A stretch of 64,000 nt of DNA from Lasioglossum baleicum (GCF_051020765.1 NC_134941.1:12462001-12526000), one strand, 5' to 3'. Counted from the first letter of the stretch, positions 44,021 through 59,000 are shown. The notes: generated by a model not told the origin, from the letters alone. A program made the numbers and translations.

Positions 44021-45783
44021 CGCAGCTCCAGCACAGTATTTTGTGGATTGAATTACACTCTGGCCTCCCGAGCAGTTAATGTAAATTATAGTGTACTTTA
44101 GCACAACGAAGCGTTGTTATTCCATTTACGTGGCTCGCACGCCTCATCAGCAGTCTTAGTTTGAACTGCGGTGTACCAGAGTTTCTGGGTCAGGTTTTAA
44201 AACATCTTGCTGCACCCTGCTTGCATATTGCCAGGCACCGTGTTTACATCGAATAATTGCCGACCAAAGAAGACACGCTAATAACGTTAGATCCCGCCGC
44301 AGTTTCACGGCATTTCCACTTAAGAGTGCGGTAATCGAAGGGTTCCGCTTTGTACGGTGGTGTTGGAGGTCGGCGAAGCCACGCAGGTAGTCCTTTTAAA
44401 GAGTCTGAAATCGAAGGGGAATATCATGAACCTCGTCAACGTTCGCCGGGTTGAAAATTTATCGCCTCTCTATAGATTCTTGTCGCGATGAGTCGGACAA
44501 CGCTATGTCGAAACTCTTCTTCTCTTAAATTACGTCGCTGGTCGATTCTGGTATTACTGGCTCGATGTCACGGGTCCTCGGGACAACATTCCCCAAATAT
44601 ATTTGAAACTGCTACGAGGAATTAGCTGTGAACGATAGGCTTCCGGGAAATAAATAGTGGAAGAACACGGAGAAAGAGCGGATTATTCCGTGGACGCCTT
44701 AGGATAAAGCGAAATTTGAGCATCGCTTTCGAAACGGGGCTCGAAGTGTGTCAGGCTGCTCTACGAGACACGCGTGAATATTGCGCGATTGTCCGCTTTC
44801 GATGACACCAGCCACATTCTGCCTATTATCAGATTGAGGAGGACCTCTGCGCAAGAAATTAGCTGCAAGACACGTAGACCTCTATTTCCTGTCTGTCCAA
44901 ATCCCGCAAATTTAAAACCTTAGACCCGCGGGATTAAATTAATGGTGCGGGACTGAAAACGCTAACTCTGTCTCAATAATTTTATCGAGTTGTAAAGAAT
45001 ACAGCAATTTTCCTAAATGTGACTTCTGTGCGGTGCGAGAGACGCAGACGATTTTAATTTTGCATAAAGTCTTTGCAGTCCACTCGGAGATAACCGGATC
45101 GACAAGGACGCAAATTAATAAGCGAACTGTTTCATCGGATGTTCCATAAGAAATCAGCAAGGTGCAAAAGATATTTTTGAGCGGCCACCAGCTGAATCTG
45201 CAAGACGAAGGCACGGTTGCGCAATTCAAGTAATACGCGCAATCGCTCGGACGTATCGCAATCATCTCGGAGATAATTGCGCCGAGGACAGGCGAGAGAG
45301 AAAGAATTCGGTGGCGGAGAAAACGATCGACAACGAAGATTTTCACCCACAGGCAATACCCCTTCGGCTGTTCGGTAATCGCTCGACGCCGATGAACCGT
45401 GTTGTCCCGATACTCCGTGCAATCTACGGACGCGGCTGTAATTTCTAAGGCGACAGGAAGCGCCGGCGAAATATCTCTTGTACGATTCAGCATCAGCCTC
45501 GTTATGCTCTCTCGAGGAACGATTGTTGCTCCTACACCTCGGAGAAAGAGCTAGACTTCACGACACATTAATTGCGCTAATTATACGGGGGAGACTCTAC
45601 GCCTTTCTCTCTGTTCCTCTCAGGGAAGAAGTTTCTTATTTGTATGGGGGTTTTCCCGCTGGGATGACTGGTCTGCTATTTGGGAATCACCGGTTGCGAA
45701 ATTCCTGTTTGTGGCTGGTGAGAATTTCGGTTGAAATATTATTTTTATTGCCTGAACTCGTGGACGAATTATTACCGTGAATA

Positions 45784-45979
45784 GACTGCGGATCTTTATG
45801 CAAAATAAAAATTGTCTGTATCGATTGCAAGGAATAGAAACCAAACAGAATGTTATTTCTTCCCTCAATAATTTTGATAGATGAGAAATCATATATTGCC
45901 ATCTTCAATTTTAAAAATTTCCTACAGTTTTCAATTTCATCTACTCAATTTTGCTATAAATGCATAAAGATCCGCAGTC
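45784..45979. mobile_element. GACTGCGG-family element, complete copy
   Basis: GACTGCGGATCTTTATGC at the left, GCATAAAGATCCGCAGTC at the right, TA on both sides, 196 bp. The termini are identical to those at 26769-26946, so the two are probably recent. Confidence 0.85.
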
Positions 45980-48169
45980 TAGTCATGGGAAATGATTAGG
46001 TCGCCGGGAAAGTAGTTTCGTTTTATTGCTAGACAAATTTTAAGAAACTCGAATCAAATAAAATCTTACTTTCCGTGCTAGTAGCCTTTGTAGATCTGAG
46101 ATAAATGAAAATCGTACTAAATTCTGTCGTATTTTATATACCAGCATTTTTCGAAAATGTTCAAAATTGCAGAAAGATGATTGAGAAAACGAAACGAAGG
46201 ATTCGCAGACGCTCGTATCAAGACAATTATGCTTGCAATTAAAAATGCGAAAGAATTTGCGGAGCCTCGATCGGTTGGTCTTTAAATCGTAAAAAATTAT
46301 GCGCGTTCGTAAACTTCGGGTTTTCTGGTGTTTCGCGAACCCGAGCTCGCCGCGAAGACATAAGACCGGCTTATTATAAGCGTAATTAGCGGCAGAAATG
46401 CCGGGATGACGTTCCCAGCGTGAAAACTCGTAAAATCGGCGCTGAACAAGACAGGATCCGTCGAAACTTGCTGGACCCCTCCCGTCCAGGAGCCGTAACG
46501 TTGCCAGTTTGCACAATGTGCCGACAAAACGACGCGAACGCCGCTTTACGGTCGAATAAATTTTATTCGCCGCCGGAGAGTGAAATCATTTATTCCCGAA
46601 GCCGGTTCTCGAACACGAACACCACCATTACACGGTACGAGCGTCGCCACGATCGGCATCGCAAAAATTCGGCGCTTTTCAATTAGACCGTGTTCTCTGC
46701 TGGATTCCTGGTTGAACGAACCGAACCGGACCGGAAGACCCGCAAATTTAGAAATCCACGGCGCGATGATCGCGTTCTACCGCTCCGGGAACGATTACCG
46801 ATCAATGGACAACCGATTACGTAAGACAGATCGCTCTTACCGAACCACGGAGAATGATCGTGGCCGATGCTCGGTCCTGGAAGCGTGCATTTCAGTTCGC
46901 GACCCGAGCGAGAAATCATCGTGTCCGTAAAACTCCGATAAATCACCGGTTTCAAAATGCTAACGCGACGAGTGTCGAGTAGAAAAGGTTCCCGCGAGAT
47001 CTGGCAATTTAATCAATGAAAGCGAACCTGGAAAGTCGGAACTGGTCGTAGCAGATACTGCTTTAATCTTTCTTGGAATATACGGGGCGAGTTCAAAAAG
47101 CAACGGGTATTTTGTAATTTCGCGGGTTGTATTAGTCCGATTCACGCCATTTTGTTGTTGTTGTGTTGGTAAACATGCCTGGAAAATGTCTTCTTTCGAG
47201 AATGTTACATGTGTTTTGGTACGATCTGCGATTGTTTGTGGCGAAACAATTCGCGGCTTTTTCACTACACGATCAAAGCGAGTTCAAATGAATCCAGGAT
47301 GAACGGAAACTGCAATTTTCGCGCGTAATGCAACAGATGCAGCTGTGCCGAGTCACCGGTGGCCCCGAATTGAAAAGAAACGGATTCCTGAACCTGGTGA
47401 AAGATAATCGTCGCCGTTTTCGGTGAAGAAATTATTCCGGAATCAGTTGTTCGACTCTTATTGGAATTGATGAGGCTGTTTAGGAAAAGTTGACGAGCAA
47501 AATGGACGATTCCTCGCGCGTTGAGATCGCTAGTTTGCGAGCTGTGTCCGATCCGGTCGATTCCGGCGCCTTGACACGAAAAGCCAGCGAGCATTAAGGC
47601 GCACCTTCCCCGCAACGATGCTCGATTTTCATGTCTCGAAGGCGGACAGGACTCACCTTTCCCGAGGACTCAAGGTCTGGTTTTTTTCAGGGGAAACTGC
47701 TTGAAATCGGTACAACGATCGGCGATCTATCCCGCCGTGCTTCAATTTCGACGGGTTACGACAGACCGGTCGAACACCTGAGCAAAATCGATCGCAATAC
47801 GGTCGCGCTTGTTCCATATTCTACGAACGAACCGGCCGGGCACGTTCGCCTGCACAATCGAACACTTTCTACATACAAAGTGGCGATTCCCTCTGTTAAA
47901 CGACGCAAAACGCCGACGACGCAAAGGAAAACCGCATTCGCGGCGTAACGTCACCCCGGCCTTTCGAACGGACTCGCTGCCGGTCACTGTAAACACTATG
48001 CTAATGCTTTGAACCTGTTTTATTAATAATCTAGTGTCACGGCGGCAGCAGACGCCAGGCCTGGCCGAGGACAAACATCCGGAGAATGTCACGGGTTTCA
48101 GACAATTGAAATGTACATCGTGTAACTCTTCTGAAATAAATTCAAAACGTAAATTCGGGCGTTTAATTC

Positions 48170-48300
48170 GAAACAGGAACAATTGCAATACCATTATTCA
48201 AAATACTGTTCACATTATGACCATTTCAGTACTGCACGAGGTATTCTACCAGTTTCATATGCACGCAATGAAAATATTCTAGGGCAGAAGAAATGTTTGC
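48170..48300. repeat. Fragment of the TTAA-element family
   Basis: CCATTATTCAAAATACTGTTC, GCACGAGGTATTCTACCAGT and GGGCAGAAGAAATGTTT follow the same order as in 25251-25468 and 11305-11395. The ends are not preserved. Confidence 0.5.
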
Positions 48301-51300
48301 GAGTGCAAATAGTTAGACTCCGAAGAATGCATTCGCCGATTGTTGTTACGTAGCCCGCAGTCGATGTGCAACGAAATGAAGTGCTCCTAACTATAGATCA
48401 GCCGTGTTACAAAACTACTGCCTTCAATTAATTTTGTTTTGAATAAAACACCGTGTAGAAAGTACACGGGCGGATTGGTTATGTAAATAGCACCTACGTG
48501 CGCACCGGCGTACATGCTTTTGCTAATACAATATCAAGAGACCATCACGGTTTACGTAATATCGATGAAATATCACCTGGTTTTACGAAGTCGCGTGTGT
48601 CTCAATGTGCCGATACACGCGGGAGTGAATCGCGCTACGTCTGACCAGATACGTCTCGATCTACTGTGCAGTCTGCGAGCCGAATGCTGACGTTCCCCTA
48701 ACGACGATCAACGGCTGCACGAATTCTACATTAGCAAGGCGATTGCTCGGATGAGACACTTTCTATCCGCGACGCCGTAATCCGTGCTACGGCGAACACG
48801 ATACGCCGACTGTTTCATTATTACCGACACCCGTAACTCAACTCAATCCTTTTGTCCCCGATTCTTGCAATACACGTTTCTCCATACGGTTCGATCAAAG
48901 TTTATTCAATTCCGAACGCTGGAGGTACACTTTATCTTTTAAATATATATTTTAAAAAACTTGAAAAACCATGATTATGTTAAAATGCACTAACTTTTCT
49001 CCAAAATTTTAAGCAATTAGTTCAAGATTTCTTTTGTTATAAAATGTGTGTCGTAACAGATAGAAAAATTTAATAATTTATTAATTTTCGACGTAATCTT
49101 TGTGGGCTCTCCACGCTTTTATTTTTATAGCCACTAATCCCATGATTTCATTTAAAATATTAAATTTTTCTACCTATTCCGACACTAATTTTATAACAGA
49201 AGAAATTTGAACTAATTGCTCAAAATTTTGGGGAATATTATTATTAATCATTTAACTGGATTCGGTATTTTATGGAGGGCCAGGGTAAAAATTATTTTCT
49301 CCTTTTTTAGTGCATGTTAATACAAGCGTGGCTTTTAAAAAGGTTTTTTTATATATTTTATTTTCTACTTTTATTGACATCGGCAGCAAATGTGTATACA
49401 AAATTTCAGCAAGATTGGACTATGGGAAGAGGTTTAAAATTGGATTACAAGATTTGACGCACAAAGACAACAACAGCGCGACAAGTTAAACTAACACGTT
49501 GTAATAAAAGACCACTGTACCAGGAAAAATAGCTCTTCTCAGGATCTAAGAATGTAAGATTTATGAAATGTTTTATGACGGGTCCTGATACAGCACTGAA
49601 GACACTGGTTATTTTAGTTTCAAAATCAAGAGATTTATTTCAACCCACATCATTTTTATTCTATGTAATCTTTTCTATATTGTGCACATCGAATTGAACC
49701 AGTTGAGCTTCTTACAATTTATCTTATCGAATACAAACAATGTTTACTGGCGCCTCTTTTCCTCATCTTTTTCTTCGAGTACCTTAAAGAAAATGCAACG
49801 GTGAAGTTCAGCAATTTTCCGGATGCAGATCGCGTTCGCCTTAAGTAATGCGGAGTTATCGCCCGACATTAGCATTCCAGAACGGAGCATTAATTGTCCA
49901 GTGCCTTGACCTCGCGCGATTCGTTGCGTGTCGCGGAAACAGCGTCGATTTGCCGTTCGAACGTAGCCGGGATCGAAACGATGCCAATAAGGTTACCTAA
50001 CGATCATCTGAATCCACGGGATTGGCCTCGGGAAATTCTACTCCCGCGAGAAAGTAAATGGCCTCGCTGGGAAAAACGTTTCGATGGAATGTCCGATCGA
50101 GACGATCGGAATCCACTGTACGCCGGTGTCGCTTATTGATAAGCGGACGGCTGACTTCAGTCGGCCGATTCTACTGTCGACGCACGGATTCGCTTTTCCG
50201 GTGTACGCTCCATTTCTTCGCTCTTTCCGCACTCGCGCACCGAACTGCAATAACGGCAACACGCATCCGATTCTCACGCCCTCGTTCGAACTAATTATGT
50301 TTCCCGTGGAAAACACGAGACGCCGAACGTGGAAGACAAAACCTCTTGCGTCAATGATCCGGCCGTAATCACGCGTGATTTAGTATAGAAATCGTGAAAA
50401 ATGCCACTTCTTTGTTCCCGTGCAATTCTGTTTGACTCCACGACGCCGCGCAGTAGGGTGAACCCATGAATTTTGTGTCGGAATCAAAGAACTTTCGATT
50501 AAAATGAGATAGAACGATGATTTTTAAAGAATTCAAGTTCTTTCACTTTGAAAACCTGTGTTAAACTTGCAGAATTACAAGGAAATTGTGGTTTATTTGA
50601 TATCATGTACGGATAGATCTTTTTCGCGTAGATTTTCTGCTAAAATATTTTTGTGAAAAGAAAACTAATGAAATGATTTTTTCGTTGAAATGATTTGATA
50701 ACCCACTGTGCGCCGGTGCTCGAGTCTATTTTGACGCAGAGCGTTAACGAAAGTGAAAGAAAATTGGAATTGAAACTAGTAATTATTCTGCAGGACTCAT
50801 CGCAACGATTTTCCGGATAATGGAACGTCGCCTGGCGTTCGAGCGGCAAACATAAGGAAATGAAAGCCTGCCGAGCGGCGGCCTGTTCTGCTTTTGAAGG
50901 CTATCGGGTTTTGCAACCACGCCTCCGTGCATTGTCGATCTGAAAAATCGCGGCGGCCAGTCTCGCAGCAGAAAAACAAGGGGAAGCAATGCGGCCGAGA
51001 CAATTTCCCCGATCCGAATTCGATATCGACACAAAAGAATTCCGTATCGAGAGATCGACTCTCGGTTTTTCTCGTGAATCTGTATGGAAGCTTGCAGTTC
51101 GTGGAAAGAGGGAAAACGGTGGCCGAGAAAATCGTGTCGATGACGACGATGACACCAGAGGAGTCGAGTCGATTCGACGCGTGCAACTGGTCGTGCCAGC
51201 CGTCGTTGTTTCCGGTGACCTTTAGCGGCCGCGGGATGACCGTTACGTGTGTCGTAACGTAACGTAATTTACCGTAAGGTAACGTAGCGAGTGTCTCGTT

Positions 51301-52204
51301 CCACGAGCCTTAAACCGGGAATCCTCTCGAACCGGGGAATTAAATTTAAGGAAACGGTACAACCCGCTTCGTAGCTATTCATTCCGCGCGGTGTAATTCA
51401 CGATCGTAAGGAAACGACGCCGCGAGCTCTCGCTGCTCGATAAAATCCCGGAGAGGAATCGAACCGAAGGAAACGGTACGCTCGAATCGCAGCCATTTAT
51501 TTCGCAGTCGAACGCGCAGAGGATCGCACATATTTCGCCGCCGGAATGCCGACCGCCTGCGATTTCCGGATACGGAGATCCGACAGAATTTCCCAGCGGC
51601 TCTTCTCGGTTCTCATCCGCGACACCGACGGAAGAAAGCAACAAAACGAAACTTGTGTAACCGCGCGGAGATTTTCCATCTCCAGCGGCCCTCTTTTCCT
51701 GCCGCTTTTACGCGAACGATAACGAGCCGTCTGCGAAGTGGAGCGCGATAGACCACTTAATTAATGCGAAAATATGCCGCGCCGTCGAAAGCGATCGAGT
51801 GGTCTACATTTTTCACGCGGGAACGTCGGCCTGGAGGGTGAATTTTCAGACTAAAACAATGTTAGATTTTGAAAGATACTTCATCGTAAATATTTCTGAG
51901 GAAACGTTTTTGTTGAGGCTGTTGTAGATGGAAAAGATCGGTGATCTCGACATATCTCGTTTTAAGCAGAACGACTGTACAATTTTATGGCTCATGCGAG
52001 AACTGGCTGAAGACTGAAGACTAGAATGGAAAGATGTGTTTTAAGGGATGTGAAAATCGTGGCGGAGGTGGTAAAGAATAGCGGGAGCTGTAGAAATGGT
52101 CCAGACGCTGTCTTAAATTGTTATTGTCGGGTGGTCGAAGTCTTTGGGACTTGGTGTGAAGTTCTAGAGACACAGTCTCGACAGTAGTGTTAAAGTTATC
52201 ATTA

Positions 52205-52358
52205 GACTGCGGATCTTCATGCAAGATAAAAATTGTCTGCATCGATTGCGAGAAGTTCCCTTAATGAATGCGACATCTAGAATTCTTCAAATTTTTCAAC
52301 AATTTTGAATCTCACGCGTTCAATTTTGCTATTGTACAAACGCATAAGGATCCTAGCA
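52205..52358. mobile_element. GACTGCGG-family element, partly decayed
   Basis: A good left end (GACTGCGGATCTTCATGC after TA) and a damaged right end (GCATAAGGATCCTAGCA). Confidence 0.6.
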
Positions 52359-52789
52359 ATCACTAATAAGAGATCGAGGTTTTCTCCTCGCTAGTATCGA
52401 AGCTGTGAACTGGGCCTCGGGCACTCGGCTTGCGCTGGGAGGCTCGAAGAAATCTCTAGCTGTCGTAGTCAAAATCGTGAGGCCGCAAGGTCGCTTTCAC
52501 CAGATTCTCTTTCGTCGAGGATCACGAGAGATCGAACACCGAAGGCCGTCGGGTAGGTTCATCGGAACACGAGCGGACGAAATGTTTGCCCGACACGATA
52601 CTCTGTTTGCTCGCGCAAGGACGGATTGCGGCACCCGATGGATTTCTTCTTCTTTCGATAATGATCACCAAGAAGGATCGCTGTATTATGCACAGCGAAC
52701 AGCGAAGTCTCTGTAGTTGGTTTTAATAATTAATAGAAGCGACTGCCGGTGACGACAAAGTCACACCCGGTATTACGTGATCGTGCATT

Positions 52790-52830
52790 TATATAACACC
52801 CACATTATCCTTGCATTATATGGTTAGCAG
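52790..52830 (+). promoter_or_regulatory. TATA box of the third CPAP1-type gene
   Basis: TATATAA at 52790-52796, with a possible initiator (AGCAGTGG) about 30 bases later near 52825. An acceptor (TGTTGCAG) at 53056 just before the coding ATG implies a 5' UTR exon starting here and one small intron; its donor is not clear. Confidence 0.55.
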
Positions 52831-53066
52831 TGGTGACAGCACAGAGAAAGTTCCTATTCGTTCCCATATGCTCGAGTGGCTGCACGGTCTACGACGGCTG
52901 GAACTACGTGTCTCGATTATGCTCGGCACAACTCAATATCGCGGCACCTAGATACGCAACGATTTGCGCAAATTTCGTTATTGACAAACCGAACCCCACC
53001 CGGAATACAGATCGGAAAATATCAGATTGAAAGGCTTTCTCGTTTGTCTGTTGCAGTTGCACCAAC

Positions 53067-56000
53067 ATGCGGGAGAAAAGGTGGCTTCTGCTCGCTCTGT
53101 ACGGTAAGTTGCAACTTAGCTACCTTGTGGACCAGCCTCGGCAGGCATACGAATCGTTTACCTACTCGCTATTGCATCTTCCTGGCGATTTATGGCTCCT
53201 GCATACGTTGCATACGATGCGCTTTTATGTTCACCAAGACGTAAAGTAAGGTTTACAGCAATGTAAACACGAGAACTATAAATTCAGTAAATTATTCGCC
53301 GGATAAAGAAGAAACTTTACCTTCGAGAGTAAACTCATTGCCCCGGTTAAAAGGTCCAAAACGTGCCGTGTGTTTCGTTCGGAGGATAAATCCCGAGGAA
53401 ATTACCGGGGATCGCCGGTAATGGGTTCGGTTCGTGGTCCGAGGACTTTGTCGATAACGCGATCGACTTGGAGTCCTCGGGCGGCTTTCTACGCGAGTAA
53501 AAGTCCTGCTCGAAGCGGACCGGCGCCGTCTCGATAAACAGTCCCTTGTATTTTTGGACTTTCCATATCCGGAAAGGAATGGCGAAGACAGGTCGACCTT
53601 CCACCCATTCCTTCCACTCGAGTTTTGCATCGGCTCGCTCAAGGTTCGTTCACACCAATCGGTTTCGGGCCTCAGGCTGCACCGACGAGGCGCGCCAGAT
53701 CCTGCGTTTCGTATGCAGGATGCACGACCGGGACGCGTGACGCGCGAAACAGCTTTTACGACGAAGATTCCACGAAAGAAGAGACGTTGGCGTCGGGAAT
53801 ACCAACGAGGCCGGGTTCCTTTGTCCTGAGGGAGACGGTTCCGAATCCCTCGATCGGGAAAACAAACTGTCCGGGACGCACGGTATTCGTGTCAGCTTCG
53901 ACGTTTTGGTTAGACTGCGGATTTTTATGCATTTATGAGAAATATAAAATAGCTGAGAATATATTGTCATGTTGTTTTCAACGTAAAAAGACTATTAAGG
54001 GGTGGAATGAATTTTTATTTAACTACTTCTTCCTCCAATCGATGCAGGGAATAAAAATTTATTGTTTTCATCCCTTGATGACTTTGTTACATTAAACACA
54101 ACGTTATAGTGTTCTTAAATTCTTCTAATCTATATATATATATATATTGCAGTTTTATATTTCACCCAATCAATTTCTTCATATAAATGCATAAAGGTCT
54201 GCCAATTATAAAATGAAGAATATATTTTAATATCTAAAAAGGTCAGAGCGACCTCCATTTTTTTGTCGCTAGTATAATGCAAGAATTTGCAGGATTCTCT
54301 GAAAACACGTAAAAATCACTAATAAGCGAATGACGTATCAGAAAGTGGTTAAGAATGAAAGGCGTCTCATTAAATCTCGTAACTTTCACGATTCCCTGTG
54401 TGTTCAACTATCACGGATACGAAAAATTGGACGTCCCGCGGAAAGATTGTTGAATCGGCTTATTGCTGGCTTTTCGGGCGAGAAACCCGACCGCGGGACG
54501 GTCAAACTCGTTCGGACAGCTGGCCCGATCGCGCAACAACCATGTCCAGCGGAACGCTTTGAGCCACGTAACCCGGTGTTAACATTTAAAGCGGATTCTG
54601 ACATTTTCACCCGTTCGACGACTGCGTCGAGCACTATACCGCTCGCGCAGAGACAGTCGAGGCCTTCGAAAACTCGTTTGAAAGCGACTCGCTGAAAGAA
54701 TCGGTAGCTGCCACGACCACCGCCTCCCGGGGACCACAAAAATCTCCGTCTACCACGCCGCGAGCTACTCCCGAACGATCCTGACCTTCGTGATCCCTAT
54801 CCCGAGAGTCTATGCTCCAGGGCCAACTGTTCGTGCAGTCCTTTGAACCGATCCTCGCCCCTAGCACGCGATAAATTACAATCGCTCTCCTTCCATTTGT
54901 TTGGCGCTCGTAAAAGCTCCTCTGGCGCGAGATAAACGATCGCTCCACCGATACATATGCAAATCCCGCGGATTCTTTTCCGTTCTGCATCGCGCCGGGT
55001 ACTGTACTTTCTACCACTCGATATCTGCAAACTTATATGCAGATTCGTTGCACACATTGTCTCGGGATAAATCTTTTAATTGTTGTCTTGCCGTGGTTCT
55101 CCGAGCATGCGCTATAAATCTGCGTCGGTATCTGCGATCATTAGCCGTGTGTTCGCTCCAGTCACAGGGGTGCTGTTTGTACTGTAATTTACTGAAGGCG
55201 TTACGAAAAATTCATTGCACGCATCGTTGTTTCTGATTATTAATTACGATGATTAGTTTTTATCGTATTGCTGCTTCCCACAATCAATGCAGAAGACTTT
55301 TAAGTCTAACGAGTATAACAACAATGGAGTCGTGCTTCGAGCTCCAGAATCGGTAATCGGAACCGACGACGCCCATCGCCGCAATCCGGGTAGCAATGTC
55401 GTCACGCCCTTTTTATCGAAAATGTCAAGACATTCCCATTCGAGTGGGAAAATCGGATCGTAGACAATCGTCGAGCGGCGATACGGGATCGAGGTGAGGC
55501 AATGATTTGTTTATAACCACGACGCCATGTGTTTCGTCACGAAAATCCGTTTCGCCGTTACGTTTCCCGTAGCCGGGGCGTGCCCACGCGAGCGTTTCCC
55601 ACAAACGGAATGCGAGCGCGTTCCCATAATTCCTTTTTATGCAACGCGGCCGATGCCGCTCGTTGCCGATCCCGTTACCAGCCGTGTTTTTCAGACGCCC
55701 ACTTGGACACCATAACCAATTTCGGCAACCACCATTCTTTGCCAAAAAGTTAACTCTTTCGCAGGATTTCTAACGATCTATTTTCTTTTCATTCTCCTTA
55801 TAATAAAAATTTCCTAATAAAAACAAAAAGTCAGCCCTTCCCGCTCGAAGCGATTTCTTTACGTTCTAAATGATTTCTCGCTTATATCGCCCATGTTTCC
55901 CATGAAAATAAGACGGGGAAAATTAATAACCGTCGCGGGGCGCCATGGGACCTATTCGCGGGCTGGTTTATCGGTACCGGTTTTTCCCGCAGATGCGCCA

Positions 56001-59000
56001 AATTAATTAAGAGCCCGAGACATTTCACCCCGCGGACCAGTGTTCCCTAGAAAGCTGGGTGCGGCGAAAGTATTTCGTTCTTTCCCGGCGGACGACAGGT
56101 TGTTCCGTCTGGTTCGATCCATTCCTGTCGATCCGTCGACCTTGAACCGGTTCGGATTAATTAGGCTGAGCTCGCGGGCAAAGATTCTGCGGTAATGAAC
56201 ACCAGCCGAGCGGAGCAGACGATAATGGTTCGCGGGTAGGTATTATAATAGGATCGCGCGCGCGCGATCGCGAATCAACCTGGCGCATAGATCAACGAAA
56301 GCCTCCGGAGGGAGAGAAATGATCGATCGACAGCCTTGATCCGCTTGAAAACAATTACCCAACCGAATGAACGAACGCGTTCACCAACGCCACGCGAAAA
56401 ATTGCGACACACAACTCTTCTCCGCCGCGGTTCTTTCGCAACGGCGACGCTTCTTCGCGATTTACGCAAGATCTCGCGGACGCGTGTACCGCTGTTTGAT
56501 TGTCTTTCGAGGCGACGAGCTTCGCTGCATCCCGTTCCAGTATTTAAACGAATACGAACCTGTCCCGTTGCCTTTAACCGACTGGTAGGGAACGCGTCCA
56601 CCGAAACGGATGGATCGATGGGATCAACAGTGTGAACCTCGATCCACGTTCGCGACCGGTTTCGCTGATCATTCCTCCGAATTCCAGGACTCGTTCTGGC
56701 CAATGTAGTTTCGGCTGCGCTCAAGGGGACCAGGCCGAAATTCAAGATCGCGACTACCTCCACCACAACCACCACCGAGGAGAGCACTGCGAACGAGAAC
56801 GAAGATGACGAGGTAAATCCTCTAGACTTACTATTCAAATAAAACTAATAGCTGCCCAGCTATTAAAATTGTAGAACCTGTGTCACTCGAGAGAAAGGAT
56901 TGGACGTACCGTCGAATTAAACTATTTGCACAACACCGCAGCGAAGTCTCAACTTCCTCGGAGTGTCCATGTTTCGTTGGACAGTGAATTATAGTTTGAA
57001 GAACGCTGCTCCAACTGTTCGCGTATACTCGATTGCTTCGCTGGTAGATAGTTAGGAGCGATAGCATCACGGTTAACATCATCGATTGCATTATTTACGT
57101 GTACCGGAATAGACCAGGCAGATCGTTTATCTTCCGATGATGCAAATCGTGCCGACTGCAGTCACGACACCCGACGCATCTATTTCTGCTGGCCAGGTGC
57201 ATCTTCGAGTAGCTGACGGGAGAACTTAAAACACAGCATACAATTATCTTCGGTTATTTTCTTTCTTTCTGGAATGTCTTTCAATCTGGCCGACGCGGTT
57301 CTATAATTGGACCACGGTGACGCGAAATCAATTAACTCGCAGCTAATCCCATCGTCTCGGTGACGAGCTAGACAGGTTCACCTTCGTCAGGGAACGTGAC
57401 ATCATCAAAGAGCGCCAGCGGCTCATCGAAGTCACGCTCGCGATGCGGATAACTTCTAGGTCTGTTGCTTTTCCGAAGAATCGACTCCTCGATGATTCGA
57501 AGGAGCGAAGGGAACTTCGAAGTGTGCGGAGTTTCGATGGCTTCGAGTCGTATGAAGTTGTAACTTGCGAGTTCATGTTGTGTCAAAATAAAAAATATTT
57601 GCATTGATTGCAAGACACAGGAGCCAGATAACAATTTCATTCTTCTTTTAATTATCTTATTAAGGTGAAACTAGTACACTGGCGGCCTTAAATCTTTTTA
57701 ATACCGCCACTGTTTTAGATTGTACGTACCCATTTTTTGTCATAAATGCATAAAATCCGCGGTCTGGTCGTGATATATGAATAAAAAATTTGACAGGATT
57801 TTCACAGAATATAAAAATACAACAAAATTTTAATTCGAGGCCTCGAAACTTCGATTCTCATCATTAGACTGCGGATTTTATGCAGTTATGAGTAAAATGA
57901 GTAGGTGTAATTTAAAATAGCAAAAATATTACGAAAATTTAAGCACTCTATTATATTATTTTCAACCTACTAACGAGCATAACTGATTCAACACACTTTA
58001 AATCCGAATAACTTTTTTATGAATGGACCAAACGACTTCAATTTCTCTGTAAGGCCAGAAGAATTAGTTTAGTAAATGACGTCTAAAAAATATTTTGAAA
58101 AAATGCATTTGGTCGGAATTGTAAAAGACGATAGTAAAAGTCAATTTTGACTATACTGGACAATAGTAAAAATCAATCTTTACTATTTTATTCGCAATTC
58201 CGACCAAATTCATTCAAAATATTTTTTAAACGTCATTTACTAAACTAATTCTTCCAGCCTTATAGAGAAATTGAAATCATTTGGTCCATTCATGAAAAAG
58301 TTATTCTGATTTAAAGTGTGTTCAATCAGTTATGCTTCTTACTGTAATAGAAAAGAAAATAAAGTTCTATTTCGCTCCAGTTTGTTGCAATTCAGGTAAG
58401 AAATTTTTAACTTGCATAAAGATCCGCAGCCTACTCATCACCTTCGAAGTTTCAGGAATCGAAGCTTCAAAATCTTCGAAGGAAAGTAACAGCTCTACTG
58501 CCTATTTCTATAATTTCTGGATATCTCGTGGAAATCAACGTCTTCTTATTGGCCTAGCTTAGTTTCTAGAGAGCTGCATTGTGGTACCGAGTACATAGCA
58601 GAACGATTAAACCCGTGATGGAACGATTCCTTTAATTTGTTGCAGCCGACCACGACCACCACGTCGGCGACCACCGAGGCGAACGCGACCACCGGCCACG
58701 TTCTCACCGGCATCCCTCAGATAGACTATATCTGGGACCCTAATCTGCCCCGCGAACTGAACGGCTACAATCTCAGCGATTACCCGTTCTACAACAGCAT
58801 ACCCGAGGACATCGACTTCAAATGCGACGGACTGCACGACGGATTCTACGCCAGCGTTCCTCACAAATGTCAGGTGAGAGACGCGCCGCACTGCGTAATT
58901 GCACCAGACGACGCGACACCGATACTCCACACCGAAGAATAGGCTATTATTAGCGACGCAAACGGAAAATCTGTCATCGACTTATTACGATGATTTGTCT

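Larger units (their letters stand above)
36570..52789. other. About 16 kb without a recognised gene
   Basis: I find no protein domain, spliced gene or tRNA here. CpG-rich patches (36650-37250, 38380-38900, 39270-41700, 42800-43150, 46400-46950, 49900-50350, 50800-51800) contain many overlapping open frames on both strands, the pattern expected of GC-rich DNA with few stop codons. Between them lie AT-rich stretches with mobile elements. The patches may be promoters, enhancers or 5' exons of genes outside the window. Confidence 0.45.

Noticed and set aside
44939..45493. 184-codon minus-strand open frame
   Set aside because: No domain or codon bias; part of it is a fragment of an inverted-repeat element end (around 45058-45081).
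54599..54783. Open stretch ending in a Thr/Ala/Pro-rich peptide within intron 1 of the third CPAP1-type gene
   Set aside because: Preceded by a stop, no clear acceptor in phase, and ends in its own stop. An alternative last exon cannot be excluded but is not supported.
56275..56838. 187-codon minus-strand open frame
   Set aside because: It runs antisense over a confirmed exon (56688-56812) of the third CPAP1-type gene, and its valine-rich part is the complement of the Thr-rich coding sequence.
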